Assembly: GCA_934717855.1 (NCBI GenBank)
Contig: CAKUZI010000018.1
Coordinates: 1 to 12,053, forward strand
DNA from: an uncultured Candidatus Melainabacteria bacterium
GTDB taxonomy: Bacteria; Cyanobacteriota; Vampirovibrionia; Gastranaerophilales; Gastranaerophilaceae
Direction of reading: 5' to 3'
DNA: 12,053 nucleotides
The number at the start of each line of letters is the position of its first letter. The first letter of the stretch is position 1. A program made the translations under genes and the position numbers. The notes below the pieces were generated by a model that saw nothing but the letters and a program-made list of their open reading frames with translations, was not told the DNA's origin and made no database searches. Below are positions 1 through 6,458 of this stretch, in pieces.

Positions 1-135
1 GTAAAGATTAAAATGAAAAGATTTGTTTATTTTGCCCAAAATAATCAAACCATCTGTCATAAGTAATCAAACAATGTATCTTTTTACAAGAAATTTTAAT
101 TTTGTCGTTTTTTATGGGAAAATTTCTCAAACTAA

Positions 136-936
136 ATGTCAAATAAACCTAGTAGAAATGATCCTTGTACTTGTGGTTCTGGTCTCAAGTATAAGTATTG
201 CTGTATATCAAAGGAATTAAAATCCCGAAAGGTTCGCCTCACAGATTGTAAATGTACAAGGTGTGGAGGTTCTTTCCCTGTTGATCTTAACTTAACCAAT
301 GAACCTCTTAACAGAATTGCTGCATCAATTGCTCCTATTATGAATTTTTGCAAAGATAATGACATTTATTTTTTTGGAATGCAAATGACTTGTGAAGAAT
401 TACAAAATATTCAAAATAAATTAGCAAATAATACACTAACAATTAATGATATGTTTAGTGTTTACAAAAAACATTTCGATAGAAATATTATGTTTAAGTT
501 CTTGGAACTTGCAGTTGAGGAGTTAGAAATTTTTCAAAAACGAAAAACAATTTTAAAGGATGCTTTGAGTGCTCATTTTGAGGGTAAATATACCTTATCA
601 ATACCCGTATTTTTTGCACAACTTGAAGGTATTTTAAGAGATTATGGTAACATTCCTGACAAAGAGGTTATAAAACCAACAATCCCAATTGATGGTTGGA
701 TTGAGCGAATGGCTTTTTCTACAGATGATCAAGCCAAATATTTTAATAGTTTTATTACAAACTTATTTAAAGGGAATGCTGATTCATCTAAATTTAATAG
801 AAATCCTATACTGCATGGGATTAGCGTAAATTATTACAATGAAGAAAATTCAATGCTTTTGTTCTTGACTATTTTGGAAGTAAGGAATTTTATATGGATG
901 AAAAATAATTTAAAACAAGTAATTAACTCAAATTAA
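136..936 (+). CDS. SEC-C zinc-motif protein with HEPN-like C-terminal region
   Basis: The 266-residue product opens with a textbook SEC-C metal-binding motif at residues 10-23 (C11, C13, then GSG-KYK and C22-C23), followed by a second Cys cluster at C38, C40 and C43. The rest is helical. Residues 145-171 form an amphipathic helix ending in EGILRDYG, and residues 221-228 read NRNPILHG, which fits the RxxxxH motif (R222, H227) of HEPN-type ribonucleases. SEC-C domains bind zinc and occur in SecA and in many small nucleic-acid or defence proteins; HEPN RNases act in toxin and abortive-infection systems. A defence role here is inference. The ATG at 136 has only a weak GGGAA 15 bases upstream and I saw no convincing promoter. 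The stop codon overlaps that of the convergent repressor gene by four bases, so both genes probably belong to the same element. The SEC-C call is firm; the HEPN call is moderate. Confidence 0.75.
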   Translation: MSNKPSRNDPCTCGSGLKYKYCCISKELKSRKVRLTDCKCTRCGGSFPVDLNLTNEPLNRIAASIAPIMNFCKDNDIYFFGMQMTCEELQNIQNKLANNTLTINDMFSVYKKHFDRNIMFKFLELAVEELEIFQKRKTILKDALSAHFEGKYTLSIPVFFAQLEGILRDYGNIPDKEVIKPTIPIDGWIERMAFSTDDQAKYFNSFITNLFKGNADSSKFNRNPILHGISVNYYNEENSMLLFLTILEVRNFIWMKNNLKQVINSN

Positions 937-1631
937 TAAGTATCAGACCTGCCACCAGCCCAAATAACTCTGCCTATAATTTGAAAAAATTCACTACTTA
1001 AATCAACTTCAAATGGAGCATATTTGGCATTTTTGCTGATTACTTGGACTTTGTTTCCCGGAATGCGTTGAAGAACTTTTACATATAATTGATTATCTAT
1101 GCAAACAACATAAGTACCATTATTTTGCAGTTCTGTCATTGTTTTATTTATAACAACCATATCGCCATCGTTTATTTCTCCGACCATAGAATCACCAACA
1201 ACAGTAAAAACTAATAAATTTGCAGGATTAGTTACAGTGATGTTTGTTAGCCAAGATTTAGCAAATGCAATAAAATCTTTTGTCATACCTAATTCAGGAA
1301 TCAAACACCCATTACCCGCTGATGCATTCATGTTAATCAATGGAATAAAAACCATATTAGATAAATCAATATTTACAGGTACGTTAGAAAAAGACTGCTC
1401 TGTTAGGTAAATTTCTCCACGACCGTTTAATAGCCATTCACAATTAATATCATAGATATTAGTTAAGGCTTGTAAAAAAGCTGTGCTTGGTTGCCTTTCG
1501 CCAGATTCATAAGAATAAATAGTTCTAGCAGAAATTTTAAACCCTTTGTTTGTTAATTCTTCTGCTAATTTTTCAATAGAAAGAGTTAATTCAGTTCTAA
1601 CCTTTTTAATTCGTGATTGTAAGTTGTTCAT
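933..1631 (-). CDS. LexA/CI-like phage repressor, HTH plus S24 self-cleaving peptidase
   Basis: I start this gene at 1631 rather than the longer in-frame ATG at 1673, because GAGG lies 8 bases upstream of 1631; this gives 232 residues. Residues 5-70 form an XRE-type helix-turn-helix (IEKLAEEL, then ARTIYSYESGERQPS). The C-terminal half is an S24/LexA-type peptidase: SAGNG contains the likely Ala105-Gly106 autocleavage bond, GDSM gives the nucleophile Ser148, and YVKVLQ gives the general base Lys185. Such repressors hold a prophage silent until RecA-stimulated self-cleavage during the SOS response. It is divergent from the ner-like gene across a region of operator-like repeats, as c is from ner in phage Mu. 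Mu's own c repressor lacks an S24 peptidase, so induction here is predicted to be SOS-type, more like lambda. Confidence 0.88.
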   Translation of the reverse strand: MNNLQSRIKKVRTELTLSIEKLAEELTNKGFKISARTIYSYESGERQPSTAFLQALTNIYDINCEWLLNGRGEIYLTEQSFSNVPVNIDLSNMVFIPLINMNASAGNGCLIPELGMTKDFIAFAKSWLTNITVTNPANLLVFTVVGDSMVGEINDGDMVVINKTMTELQNNGTYVVCIDNQLYVKVLQRIPGNKVQVISKNAKYAPFEVDLSSEFFQIIGRVIWAGGRSDTY

Positions 1632-1652
1632 AAGCCAAACCTCTATATGAAA

Positions 1653-1681
1653 ATTATTCCACAACTTGCACATAATTTCAA
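1653..1681 (-). promoter_or_regulatory. Candidate repressor promoter
   Basis: Read on the minus strand, TTGAAA (1681-1676) and AATAAT (1658-1653) are separated by 17 bp, placing transcription start about 15 bases before the repressor ATG at 1631. The -35 box lies inside the operator-like repeat 1666-1681, which would allow autoregulation. This rests on consensus matching alone. Confidence 0.4.
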
Positions 1682-1732
1682 TTTACATTGTAAATATGTG
1701 TTACAAAACTTAAAAGTTGAAATTGTGTGCAA
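1666..1732. repeat. Inverted operator-like repeat, repressor side
   Basis: TTGCACATAATTTCAA at 1666-1681 is matched in inverted orientation by TTGAAATTGTGTGCAA at 1717-1732, with 15 of 16 positions identical. Between them, 1681-1695 is a perfect palindrome, ATTTACA-T-TGTAAAT. The left copy covers the proposed repressor -35 box. These are probably binding sites for the S24 repressor, the Ner-like protein, or both. Confidence 0.6.
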
Positions 1733-1810
1733 ACAAAATGCTCATAATGTTTTCAATAGATTTCTGTACTTCTTATTGTTGTAAAGTTTTTGACAGTTTA
1801 ACAAAATTGC

Positions 1811-1839
1811 TTGACCTTCTGCACATATTTGCATAGTAT
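1811..1839 (+). promoter_or_regulatory. Candidate early promoter of the ner-transposase operon
   Basis: TTGACC (1811-1816) and TAGTAT (1834-1839) are spaced by 17 bp. Transcription would start near 1846, about 33 bases ahead of the ner-like ATG. One operator-like site fills the spacer and another begins at the last base of the -10 box, which is the arrangement expected for a repressible phage early promoter. Confidence 0.5.
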
Positions 1840-1854
1840 TGAAATATCGTGCAA
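1819..1854. promoter_or_regulatory. Operator-like pair over the early promoter
   Basis: CTGCACATATTTGCAT (1819-1834) matches the repeat at 1666-1681 at 12 of 16 positions. TTGAAATATCGTGCAA (1839-1854) matches the repeat at 1717-1732 at 13 of 16 positions. The two copies face each other as an inverted pair across the -10 box, so a protein bound here would block the early promoter. Confidence 0.5.
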
Positions 1855-1878
1855 AACGATTGGGAGATACGAGGATAA

Positions 1879-2076
1879 ATGAGCAAAAAATCTAATATAA
1901 AATTAAAGATTGCTTTTCTAAGATTGGGATTAACCCAACGAGAAGCTGCTGAAATTCTCGGATTTCATGAAAGTTATATTAGTCTGCTTTTGCAGGGTAA
2001 AAGAAAAAATAAATTATTTGAAGATTGGTTAAAAGAAAACTCTTGCTTAGATGATTTGAAAGGGATAGCAATATGA
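1879..2076 (+). CDS. Small Ner-like helix-turn-helix regulator
   Basis: A 65-residue protein that is almost entirely one helix-turn-helix domain: residues 18-42 read as the two core helices (LTQREAAEILG, then HESYISLLLQGK). It is the first gene of the rightward early operon, directly after the operator region and divergent from the repressor. Phage Mu places ner here; Ner shuts down early and repressor transcription during lytic growth. Sequence similarity is only at the general XRE level, so the Ner role is inferred from position and size. GAGG at 1871-1874 and GGGAG at 1862-1866 both precede the ATG. Its stop overlaps the transposase start in an ATGA arrangement (2073-2076), implying translational coupling. 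Confidence 0.75.
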   Translation: MSKKSNIKLKIAFLRLGLTQREAAEILGFHESYISLLLQGKRKNKLFEDWLKENSCLDDLKGIAI

Positions 2077-4001
2077 TAAATGATAATATTTGGCTAACCC
2101 TAGATGAAGTTTGTAAATTATCGAAAAGTAAAAAAGAAACTATTCGCAGAAAATGCAAATCAGGCGAATATAAAGCAAGATACAAAATAGACGGAAGAAA
2201 AAAGAATTATGAAATACTTTTATCTTCGCTTCCTATTAAATATATTCAAAAATATAATTCATATTTGCAACCTGTTGCAGTTGAAGAAAAAAGTCTTGAG
2301 GATTATTCTAATGCTCCAAAGTGGATGAGGGCAAAGGCTGAAAAATATCTTGAATTATTTAATTTAACTAAAAATATGACTTATCAAGAAAAAGTTGATT
2401 TTCTTGCAGATTGGTCTGCTAAATATCCTGAAAAACATACATCGTATCAAGCCTTGCGTAAAGCTATTAATAGATATAATCAAGGTGGAATCGCAGCTTT
2501 GTTGTCTAATTATGGTAATCACAGGAAAGGTTGCAGTGTATTAAATGATGAATGTTTTGAATATTTTAAAAGCATTTATTTAAGAGAGGGAGCTCCTTCT
2601 GTTGAAACAGCTTGGCATATAACCTATGGGTTTGCCAAACAAAATGGTTTTGAATGTATTAATAAATTTCCAACTAGCAAAACTTTTATCAGAAGATTAA
2701 GAGCTGAAGTTCCGGAACAGGCTATTTTTATGGCAAGACATGGAGATGCTTCTTGGAATAAAAAATATGCAAACTATGTTCCAAGAGATTATTCAGAATT
2801 AAATGCCGGAGGTTGTTGGGTATCAGACCACGCTCAAATAGACGTTGCGGTTTCTTTTAATGGAACGGTCTGTTTTCCTTGGGTTACGGTATTTAGAGAT
2901 GCAAAAACTTCTAAGTGGTTAGGTTGGTTTTTACACGCAGATTCTCCAAATTCTGACCATATTTTTCAAGCATTTTATTACGGTGTTTTAAACTTTGGAA
3001 TACCTGAAGATGTTTATCTTGATAATGGTAAAGACTATCGTTGCAAAGATTTTGCAGGTGGTAGAACTAGAGTTATTAAAGTTAAACACAAAAATAATGG
3101 TGGTTCTTTAATTCAGAACCTCGGTATAAACATACATTTTGCACTTCCCTACAATGCCCAAACAAAGCCTGTAGAAAGAGATTTTTTAAAAATAAAAGAA
3201 TTTCTTTCAAAGGGTTTTGTTGGGTATCGTGGAGGCAAAATAACTGAAAGACCTGAAAAACTAAAGAACGAAATCAAAAATGAACAAATTATGCAGTTTG
3301 ATGATTTCAAAAAATTATTTGATAGATTTATTGAAGAATTTCTGAATAAAAGACCTTCAAAAGGCAAAGTCTTGCAGGGTAAATGTCCAGATGAATTATG
3401 GACTGAAGAATTTACGAAGAAGAAAGTAATCAGCAAAGATGCATTAAAGCTATTCTGTATGAGAACAACAAACAACGTCACTATCAAGCGAAATGGCATT
3501 TTTGATTCTCAATTACAAATTTCTTATTGGGCTGAATGGATGATTACCGAAAAAGGTCGCAAAGTCTATATCAGAAGAGATATAAACGCTTATCAGGAAG
3601 CTTGGGTATTTGATGCCCAAACTGACGAATATTTAGGAAAAGGAAATGCCAATCAGCCTGCATCATTCTTGGCAAATACAGACATTGAAAAATCTGAATA
3701 CCAAAAACAAGTTGCAATAAAAAATAAAGAAAAGAAAATTTTAAAATCATATATCAAGACAAAATATAATCCGTCAAATGAGGATATTATCGAAAATCTT
3801 ATCAACAGCCTTGATAAAGTTGATTTCAAATCAAATGCAACAATATCCAAAATTTCTAATACCAAAATGGATAAGGTTGTAAAAGAGGAAAAGAATAAAA
3901 ATTCTATTCTGTCAAAATATGTTACCCCAATTCAGCCAAAGAAAAAACTTTATCTTACTGAAGCTGAAAAGCGTAGAGATTTAGAAAGAAAGGCTATATA
4001 G
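2073..4001 (+). CDS. MuA-like DDE transposase
   Basis: At 642 residues it is close to MuA (663). The N-terminus (1-60) is a winged-helix DNA-binding region of the kind that recognises enhancer or operator DNA. Residues 100-150 form a second helical DNA-binding region for transposon ends. The RNase H-fold catalytic core follows, with a DDE triad I assign as D252 (WVSDHAQID), D317 (YLDNGKDY) and E368 (KPVERDF); the spacings of 65 and 51 resemble MuA's 67 and 56. A beta-barrel-like region spans about 455-525, and the tail after 600 is Lys/Arg-rich, as expected for the segment contacting MuB or ClpX. The enzyme would nick element ends and join them to target DNA in replicative transposition. Its TAG stop abuts the GGAGG of the next gene. 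No frameshift or missing catalytic residue is seen, so it looks active. Confidence 0.93.
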   Translation: MINDNIWLTLDEVCKLSKSKKETIRRKCKSGEYKARYKIDGRKKNYEILLSSLPIKYIQKYNSYLQPVAVEEKSLEDYSNAPKWMRAKAEKYLELFNLTKNMTYQEKVDFLADWSAKYPEKHTSYQALRKAINRYNQGGIAALLSNYGNHRKGCSVLNDECFEYFKSIYLREGAPSVETAWHITYGFAKQNGFECINKFPTSKTFIRRLRAEVPEQAIFMARHGDASWNKKYANYVPRDYSELNAGGCWVSDHAQIDVAVSFNGTVCFPWVTVFRDAKTSKWLGWFLHADSPNSDHIFQAFYYGVLNFGIPEDVYLDNGKDYRCKDFAGGRTRVIKVKHKNNGGSLIQNLGINIHFALPYNAQTKPVERDFLKIKEFLSKGFVGYRGGKITERPEKLKNEIKNEQIMQFDDFKKLFDRFIEEFLNKRPSKGKVLQGKCPDELWTEEFTKKKVISKDALKLFCMRTTNNVTIKRNGIFDSQLQISYWAEWMITEKGRKVYIRRDINAYQEAWVFDAQTDEYLGKGNANQPASFLANTDIEKSEYQKQVAIKNKEKKILKSYIKTKYNPSNEDIIENLINSLDKVDFKSNATISKISNTKMDKVVKEEKNKNSILSKYVTPIQPKKKLYLTEAEKRRDLERKAI

Positions 4002-4009
4002 GAGGAGTT

Positions 4010-4888
4010 ATGAGTTTAATTGAAGATTTAAATAAACTTATGAAAGAAAAGAAATATACATATGCTTATACTGCAAAAGCAATGAATATTTCTCCAACAG
4101 CACTACATTTATGGATAAACGGCAATTACAAAGGAAACGTCAAAAAGATAGAAGATGCTGTTTTGCATTTTATCGACATTGAAAAATTGCGTGAAGGTAG
4201 AATCAACATTGATTTTATAGAAACAAGTATTGCTGAAGATGTTTTCAATATTGCAAAAGTCTGCCACGTTGAAAATGAAATTGGTGTTTGTTGTGGTGTT
4301 GCCGGAGTCGGAAAAACATTTGCAGTTAAAAAATATGCAATTGAAAATTCTGACGTTATTTTAATAGAGGCAGATTTAGGCTACACTCCCAAAGTTCTAT
4401 TTTCAGAAATCCATAAACGACTTGGTTATGACGGTTGTGGCACAATTCACGCAATGTTTACGGATATTATAGATAAATTAAAATCTTCAGGCAGATTAAT
4501 AATTATTGATGAAGCTGAACATTTGCCATACAAATCATTGGAATTGGTAAGACGAATTTACGATAAAGCAAATGTCGGAATTTTATTGGTTGGAATGCCT
4601 CGTCTAATAACTAATTTAAAAGGTGAAAAACGTCAATATGCACAGTTATTTTCAAGAGTTGGAATGTATGCAAAATTAGATGTTTTAAATGACGAGGATA
4701 AAAAAGCTATTATTTCTTCACTATTGCCAAATTACAAACACATCTACCCCCTCCTCTCCGCTTTTTGCGGAGGCAATACAAGAGTTCTGACCAAACTTTT
4801 GGTCAGAGCAATCCGTATTGCTGAGTTGAATGATGTTGAGGTCGATGAAGAAGTTATAAGAGCGAGTGTAAAACAAATATTAGTGTGA
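4010..4888 (+). CDS. MuB-like AAA ATPase, target DNA activator
   Basis: This 292-residue protein has an N-terminal helix-turn-helix (about 5-50, TAKAMNISPTALHLWING) followed by an AAA ATPase domain. The Walker A is GVAGVGKT at 96-103, the Walker B is LIIIDEAE at 163-170, LLVGMP at 192-197 is in the sensor-I position, and FSRVG around 214-218 may supply the arginine finger. This matches MuB and the related TnsC/IstB-type helpers. MuB coats target DNA, presents it to the transposase and gives target immunity. Its position just after the transposase matches Mu. Start choice is secure: GGAGGAG sits at 4001-4007. A short C-rich stretch with a GC hairpin occurs near 4747-4772. Confidence 0.92.
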   Translation: MSLIEDLNKLMKEKKYTYAYTAKAMNISPTALHLWINGNYKGNVKKIEDAVLHFIDIEKLREGRINIDFIETSIAEDVFNIAKVCHVENEIGVCCGVAGVGKTFAVKKYAIENSDVILIEADLGYTPKVLFSEIHKRLGYDGCGTIHAMFTDIIDKLKSSGRLIIIDEAEHLPYKSLELVRRIYDKANVGILLVGMPRLITNLKGEKRQYAQLFSRVGMYAKLDVLNDEDKKAIISSLLPNYKHIYPLLSAFCGGNTRVLTKLLVRAIRIAELNDVEVDEEVIRASVKQILV

Positions 4889-4894
4889 GGAATT

Positions 4895-5038
4895 ATGCAA
4901 AATTATACAAAATTCGAAAAAATATTATACACAATTTTAGTATTGCTTGCAGTTTTTATCTTCGGAGTTCAGGTTGGAATTGCTCAAGGCAAAGAATTAC
5001 AAAGGCAGGATTATTATGAGTACAGCATTACAAATTAA
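4895..5038 (+). CDS. 47-residue single-pass membrane microprotein
   Basis: ATG at 4895 opens a 47-codon frame ending in TAA at 5036-5038. The product begins MQNYTKFEKILYTI, carries one hydrophobic span at roughly residues 10-30 (ILVLLAVFIFGVQVG) and ends in a polar tail. GAGG at 4887-4890 overlaps the muB stop codon and lies four bases ahead of the ATG, indicating coupled translation. The last 23 bases overlap the gemA start. I do not recognise the family. Position between B and gemA in the early operon suggests a small phage membrane effector, such as a kil-like or exclusion protein, but nothing in the sequence specifies which. Confidence 0.65.
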   Translation: MQNYTKFEKILYTILVLLAVFIFGVQVGIAQGKELQRQDYYEYSITN

Positions 5039-5453
5039 AAGAATTCATACTTTCAAAACTCAACTGGGCATTGATGACGAGCTATATCGTGAAATGCTTG
5101 CCAGTTTTGGAGTTTGCAGTTCAAAAAATCTTACTGAAACCGAAGCTGAGATTTTGATAGAAATTTTAAATGACAAATCAAAAAAGGTTAAACCTAGCAA
5201 ACCTAAAAAATATGATGATTTATCTCAAAGAGATACTAAAATGTCTACACCTTTGCAGTTAAGAAAAATCGAGGCGATTTGGTGGGATATTTGCGATTCG
5301 GCAGAAAGTGTCAAACAAATCAGAAGTTTAAGAAGATTCATAAAACGTCAATGCAAAATTGATGACATAAAATTTCTATCTAAAAAAGAGGCATCAAAAC
5401 TTATTGCAGTTTTAGAAAAAATCAAAAGTGAAAAATTGTTAAAAGCTCTTTAA
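5016..5453 (+). CDS. gemA: GemA/Gp16-like regulator of Mu-type phages
   Basis: I begin the gene at the ATG at 5016 rather than the longer frame from 4947. The N-terminus MSTALQIKRIHTFKTQLGIDDELYREMLASFGV is the hallmark of the GemA family (formerly DUF1018, Mu gp16), and AGG stands just upstream. This gives 145 residues. The second half, TPLQLRKIEAIWWDI then LRRFIKRQCKIDDIKFLSKKEASKLIAVLEKI, is also family-typical. In Mu, gp16/GemA is an early protein reported to modulate host gene expression and DNA topology; its exact mechanism is unclear. It follows A, B and the microprotein in the same operon and starts inside the microprotein gene. The central linker (about 55-75) is Lys-rich. Confidence 0.85.
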   Translation: MSTALQIKRIHTFKTQLGIDDELYREMLASFGVCSSKNLTETEAEILIEILNDKSKKVKPSKPKKYDDLSQRDTKMSTPLQLRKIEAIWWDICDSAESVKQIRSLRRFIKRQCKIDDIKFLSKKEASKLIAVLEKIKSEKLLKAL

Positions 5454-5491
5454 ACGGCTTTTAAGAGGTACATAAATAAAGGAGAAAAACT

Positions 5492-5755
5492 ATGGAAAAC
5501 ACAACAATGTCAATGAAAGAAAAAGTTATGGGAATGATGACAATGAAAATGGAAGAATTATCTGCTGAGTGCGATCAAGCAAAATTAAATTTTGCAGATA
5601 TTATGCTTGATGATAACGCTGACTACAGATGCAGAGATTCAAGAAGACTTAAATGCACTAGCATTGAGGCTCAGATTGATTTATTAAAATCAATGATGGA
5701 CAAAGTTTCTGAAATGACTTGCGAAGTTATGCTTCCACCGATGGCTAGAATCTAG
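5492..5755 (+). CDS. Met-rich 87-residue early-operon protein of unknown function
   Basis: I do not recognise this family. The 87-residue product is predicted to be mostly helical and unusually rich in methionine (14 residues), with an N-terminal run MSMKEKVMGMMTMKMEE. The middle holds a charged DNADYRCRDSRRLKC segment with two of the four cysteines. No membrane span or signal peptide is present. A strong AAAGGAG precedes the ATG at 5492, and 38 bases separate it from gemA. Its TAG stop at 5753-5755 ends three bases before the first base of the hammerhead ribozyme, so after ribozyme cleavage this gene would sit at the 3' end of the upstream mRNA fragment. Confidence 0.7.
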   Translation: MENTTMSMKEKVMGMMTMKMEELSAECDQAKLNFADIMLDDNADYRCRDSRRLKCTSIEAQIDLLKSMMDKVSEMTCEVMLPPMARI

Positions 5756-5758
5756 CAA

Positions 5759-5823
5759 GGTCGAAACGGTCGGCTAACAGTGCAAGCTGACCGTCTTAAC
5801 GTTATGCGTTAACTGATGAGACC
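5759..5823 (+). ncRNA. Type II hammerhead self-cleaving ribozyme
   Basis: All conserved hammerhead elements occur in the circular order for an open stem II. GGUC (5759-5762) is followed by GAAA (5763-5766). Stem III pairs 5767-5775 with 5785-5793: nine pairs with one G-U, and a nine-base loop; A5766-U5794 extends it. The cleavage triplet GUC is 5793-5795. Stem I pairs 5796-5801 (UUAACG) with 5807-5812 (CGUUAA) around the loop UUAUG. CUGAUGA is 5813-5819. GACC (5820-5823) closes stem II with GGUC. The core nucleotides C3 to A9, G12, A13 and A14 are all canonical. Predicted cleavage follows C5795, leaving a 2',3'-cyclic phosphate upstream and a 5'-OH downstream. The element fills most of the gap between the 87-residue gene and mor. 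AUG in loop I could pair with CAU at 5823-5825 as a tertiary contact, but this is speculative. Confidence 0.92.
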
Positions 5824-5851
5824 ATTACCCCACCAACCCTAGGAGTTTTAA

Positions 5852-6142
5852 ATGAATTTGCAAGAAAAATACCCTTGGATAGAATTAGTAACACCTGAAG
5901 ATTTGCCAACTGACGATTTAAAAATAATGGCAGATATTATTGGAATGCCAACAACAATAAAGTTATTAACAGAGGCTCCGGGTTGTGTTTTTACGATGAC
6001 AACAACTTGGGATAGAGAAGTTATAAAACGCTACATAAAACGAACTTATGACGGCTCTAAGCTATGCAGAATGCGTTTATGCATGCTCTGTAAAGTTAAC
6101 GAGAATTATATTCATAAAGTTTGCAGTCAAAAGAAAAAATAA
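5852..6142 (+). CDS. mor: Mor-like middle transcription activator
   Basis: The 96-residue product fits the Mor/C family of Mu-type phages. An N-terminal acidic lead (LVTPEDLPTDDLKIMADIIGMPTTIKLLTEAPG) corresponds to the dimerisation domain, a short strand VFTMTT follows, and the C-terminal helix-turn-helix spans about 55-92 (VIKRYIKRTYDG through LCKVNENYIHKVC). In Mu, Mor is made at the end of the early region and switches on the middle promoter, leading to C and late genes. The position here is the same, but no late genes follow. The region is Cys-rich (C46, C72, C77, C80, C91), unusual for the family. AGGAG at 5841-5845 is six bases ahead of the ATG. The gene is preceded by the hammerhead ribozyme, which may control its mRNA level or stability. 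Confidence 0.78.
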   Translation: MNLQEKYPWIELVTPEDLPTDDLKIMADIIGMPTTIKLLTEAPGCVFTMTTTWDREVIKRYIKRTYDGSKLCRMRLCMLCKVNENYIHKVCSQKKK

Positions 6143-6155
6143 AAAGTTTTATTTT
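6136..6155. terminator. AU-only inverted repeat between convergent genes
   Basis: AAAATAAAA (6136-6144) and TTTTATTTT (6147-6155) are perfectly complementary around AG. The repeat contains both the mor TAA and the stop codon of the convergent XRE gene. An A/U-only stem is a weak terminator, so the function is uncertain, but no better terminator is present. Confidence 0.3.
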
Positions 6156-6427
6156 AAATCAGATAAAGAAAATTCTTCACCTAAATCATCCTGTAATTCT
6201 TTAATAAGTTGATCAAGTGGAATATCTAAACCCTCTGCGACTTTCCAAATAGTAGAAAATCTAAAATCTTTCAAACCTAATTCTACTTCTCTCCAAGTTG
6301 CCTTTGGGACACCAGCCTCAGCAGAAATTTCATACATAGTTTTACTTTGCGTCTTTCTATGTTTTGTAATAATTCTGCCAATAGTTTCAATAAGTATTCT
6401 GGTCTTTGTTTGAGAGTTTTCTTGCAT
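6149..6427 (-). CDS. XRE-family transcriptional regulator
   Basis: A 92-residue XRE/Cro-CI protein. Residues 12-75 form a five-helix domain with the recognition region MYEISAEAGVPKATWREVELGLKDFRFSTIWKVAEGLDIPLDQLIKEL. This size and pattern is common among phage regulators and among controller (C) proteins of restriction systems; which it is here cannot be settled. It converges on mor with a six-base gap. No Shine-Dalgarno precedes the ATG. On the minus strand, ATTACA (6469-6464) and TATCAT (6446-6441) are spaced by 17 bp and would start transcription about seven bases before the ATG, so the mRNA may be nearly leaderless. The 20-bp palindrome at 6459-6478 covers that -35 box and suggests autoregulation. 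Confidence 0.85.
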   Translation of the reverse strand: MQENSQTKTRILIETIGRIITKHRKTQSKTMYEISAEAGVPKATWREVELGLKDFRFSTIWKVAEGLDIPLDQLIKELQDDLGEEFSLSDLK

Positions 6428-6458
6428 ACTAACAATTTTAATGATAAATTCAAGTTAG

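Noticed and set aside
23..220. Plus-strand 65-codon frame at the left edge
   Set aside because: It runs over the start of the SEC-C gene in another frame, has no ribosome binding site and encodes no recognisable domain.
1632..1673. Upstream ATG giving 14 extra residues on the repressor
   Set aside because: It would place coding sequence over the proposed promoter and operator, and the good GAGG lies before the ATG at 1631.
3149..3499. Minus-strand open frame of 116 codons within the transposase gene
   Set aside because: It is opposite an intact DDE transposase, has no ribosome binding site and encodes a composition typical of an antisense shadow.
5767..5793. Strong hairpin read as a Rho-independent terminator after the 87-residue gene
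   Set aside because: No U-tract follows, and the stem fits exactly as stem III of the hammerhead ribozyme.
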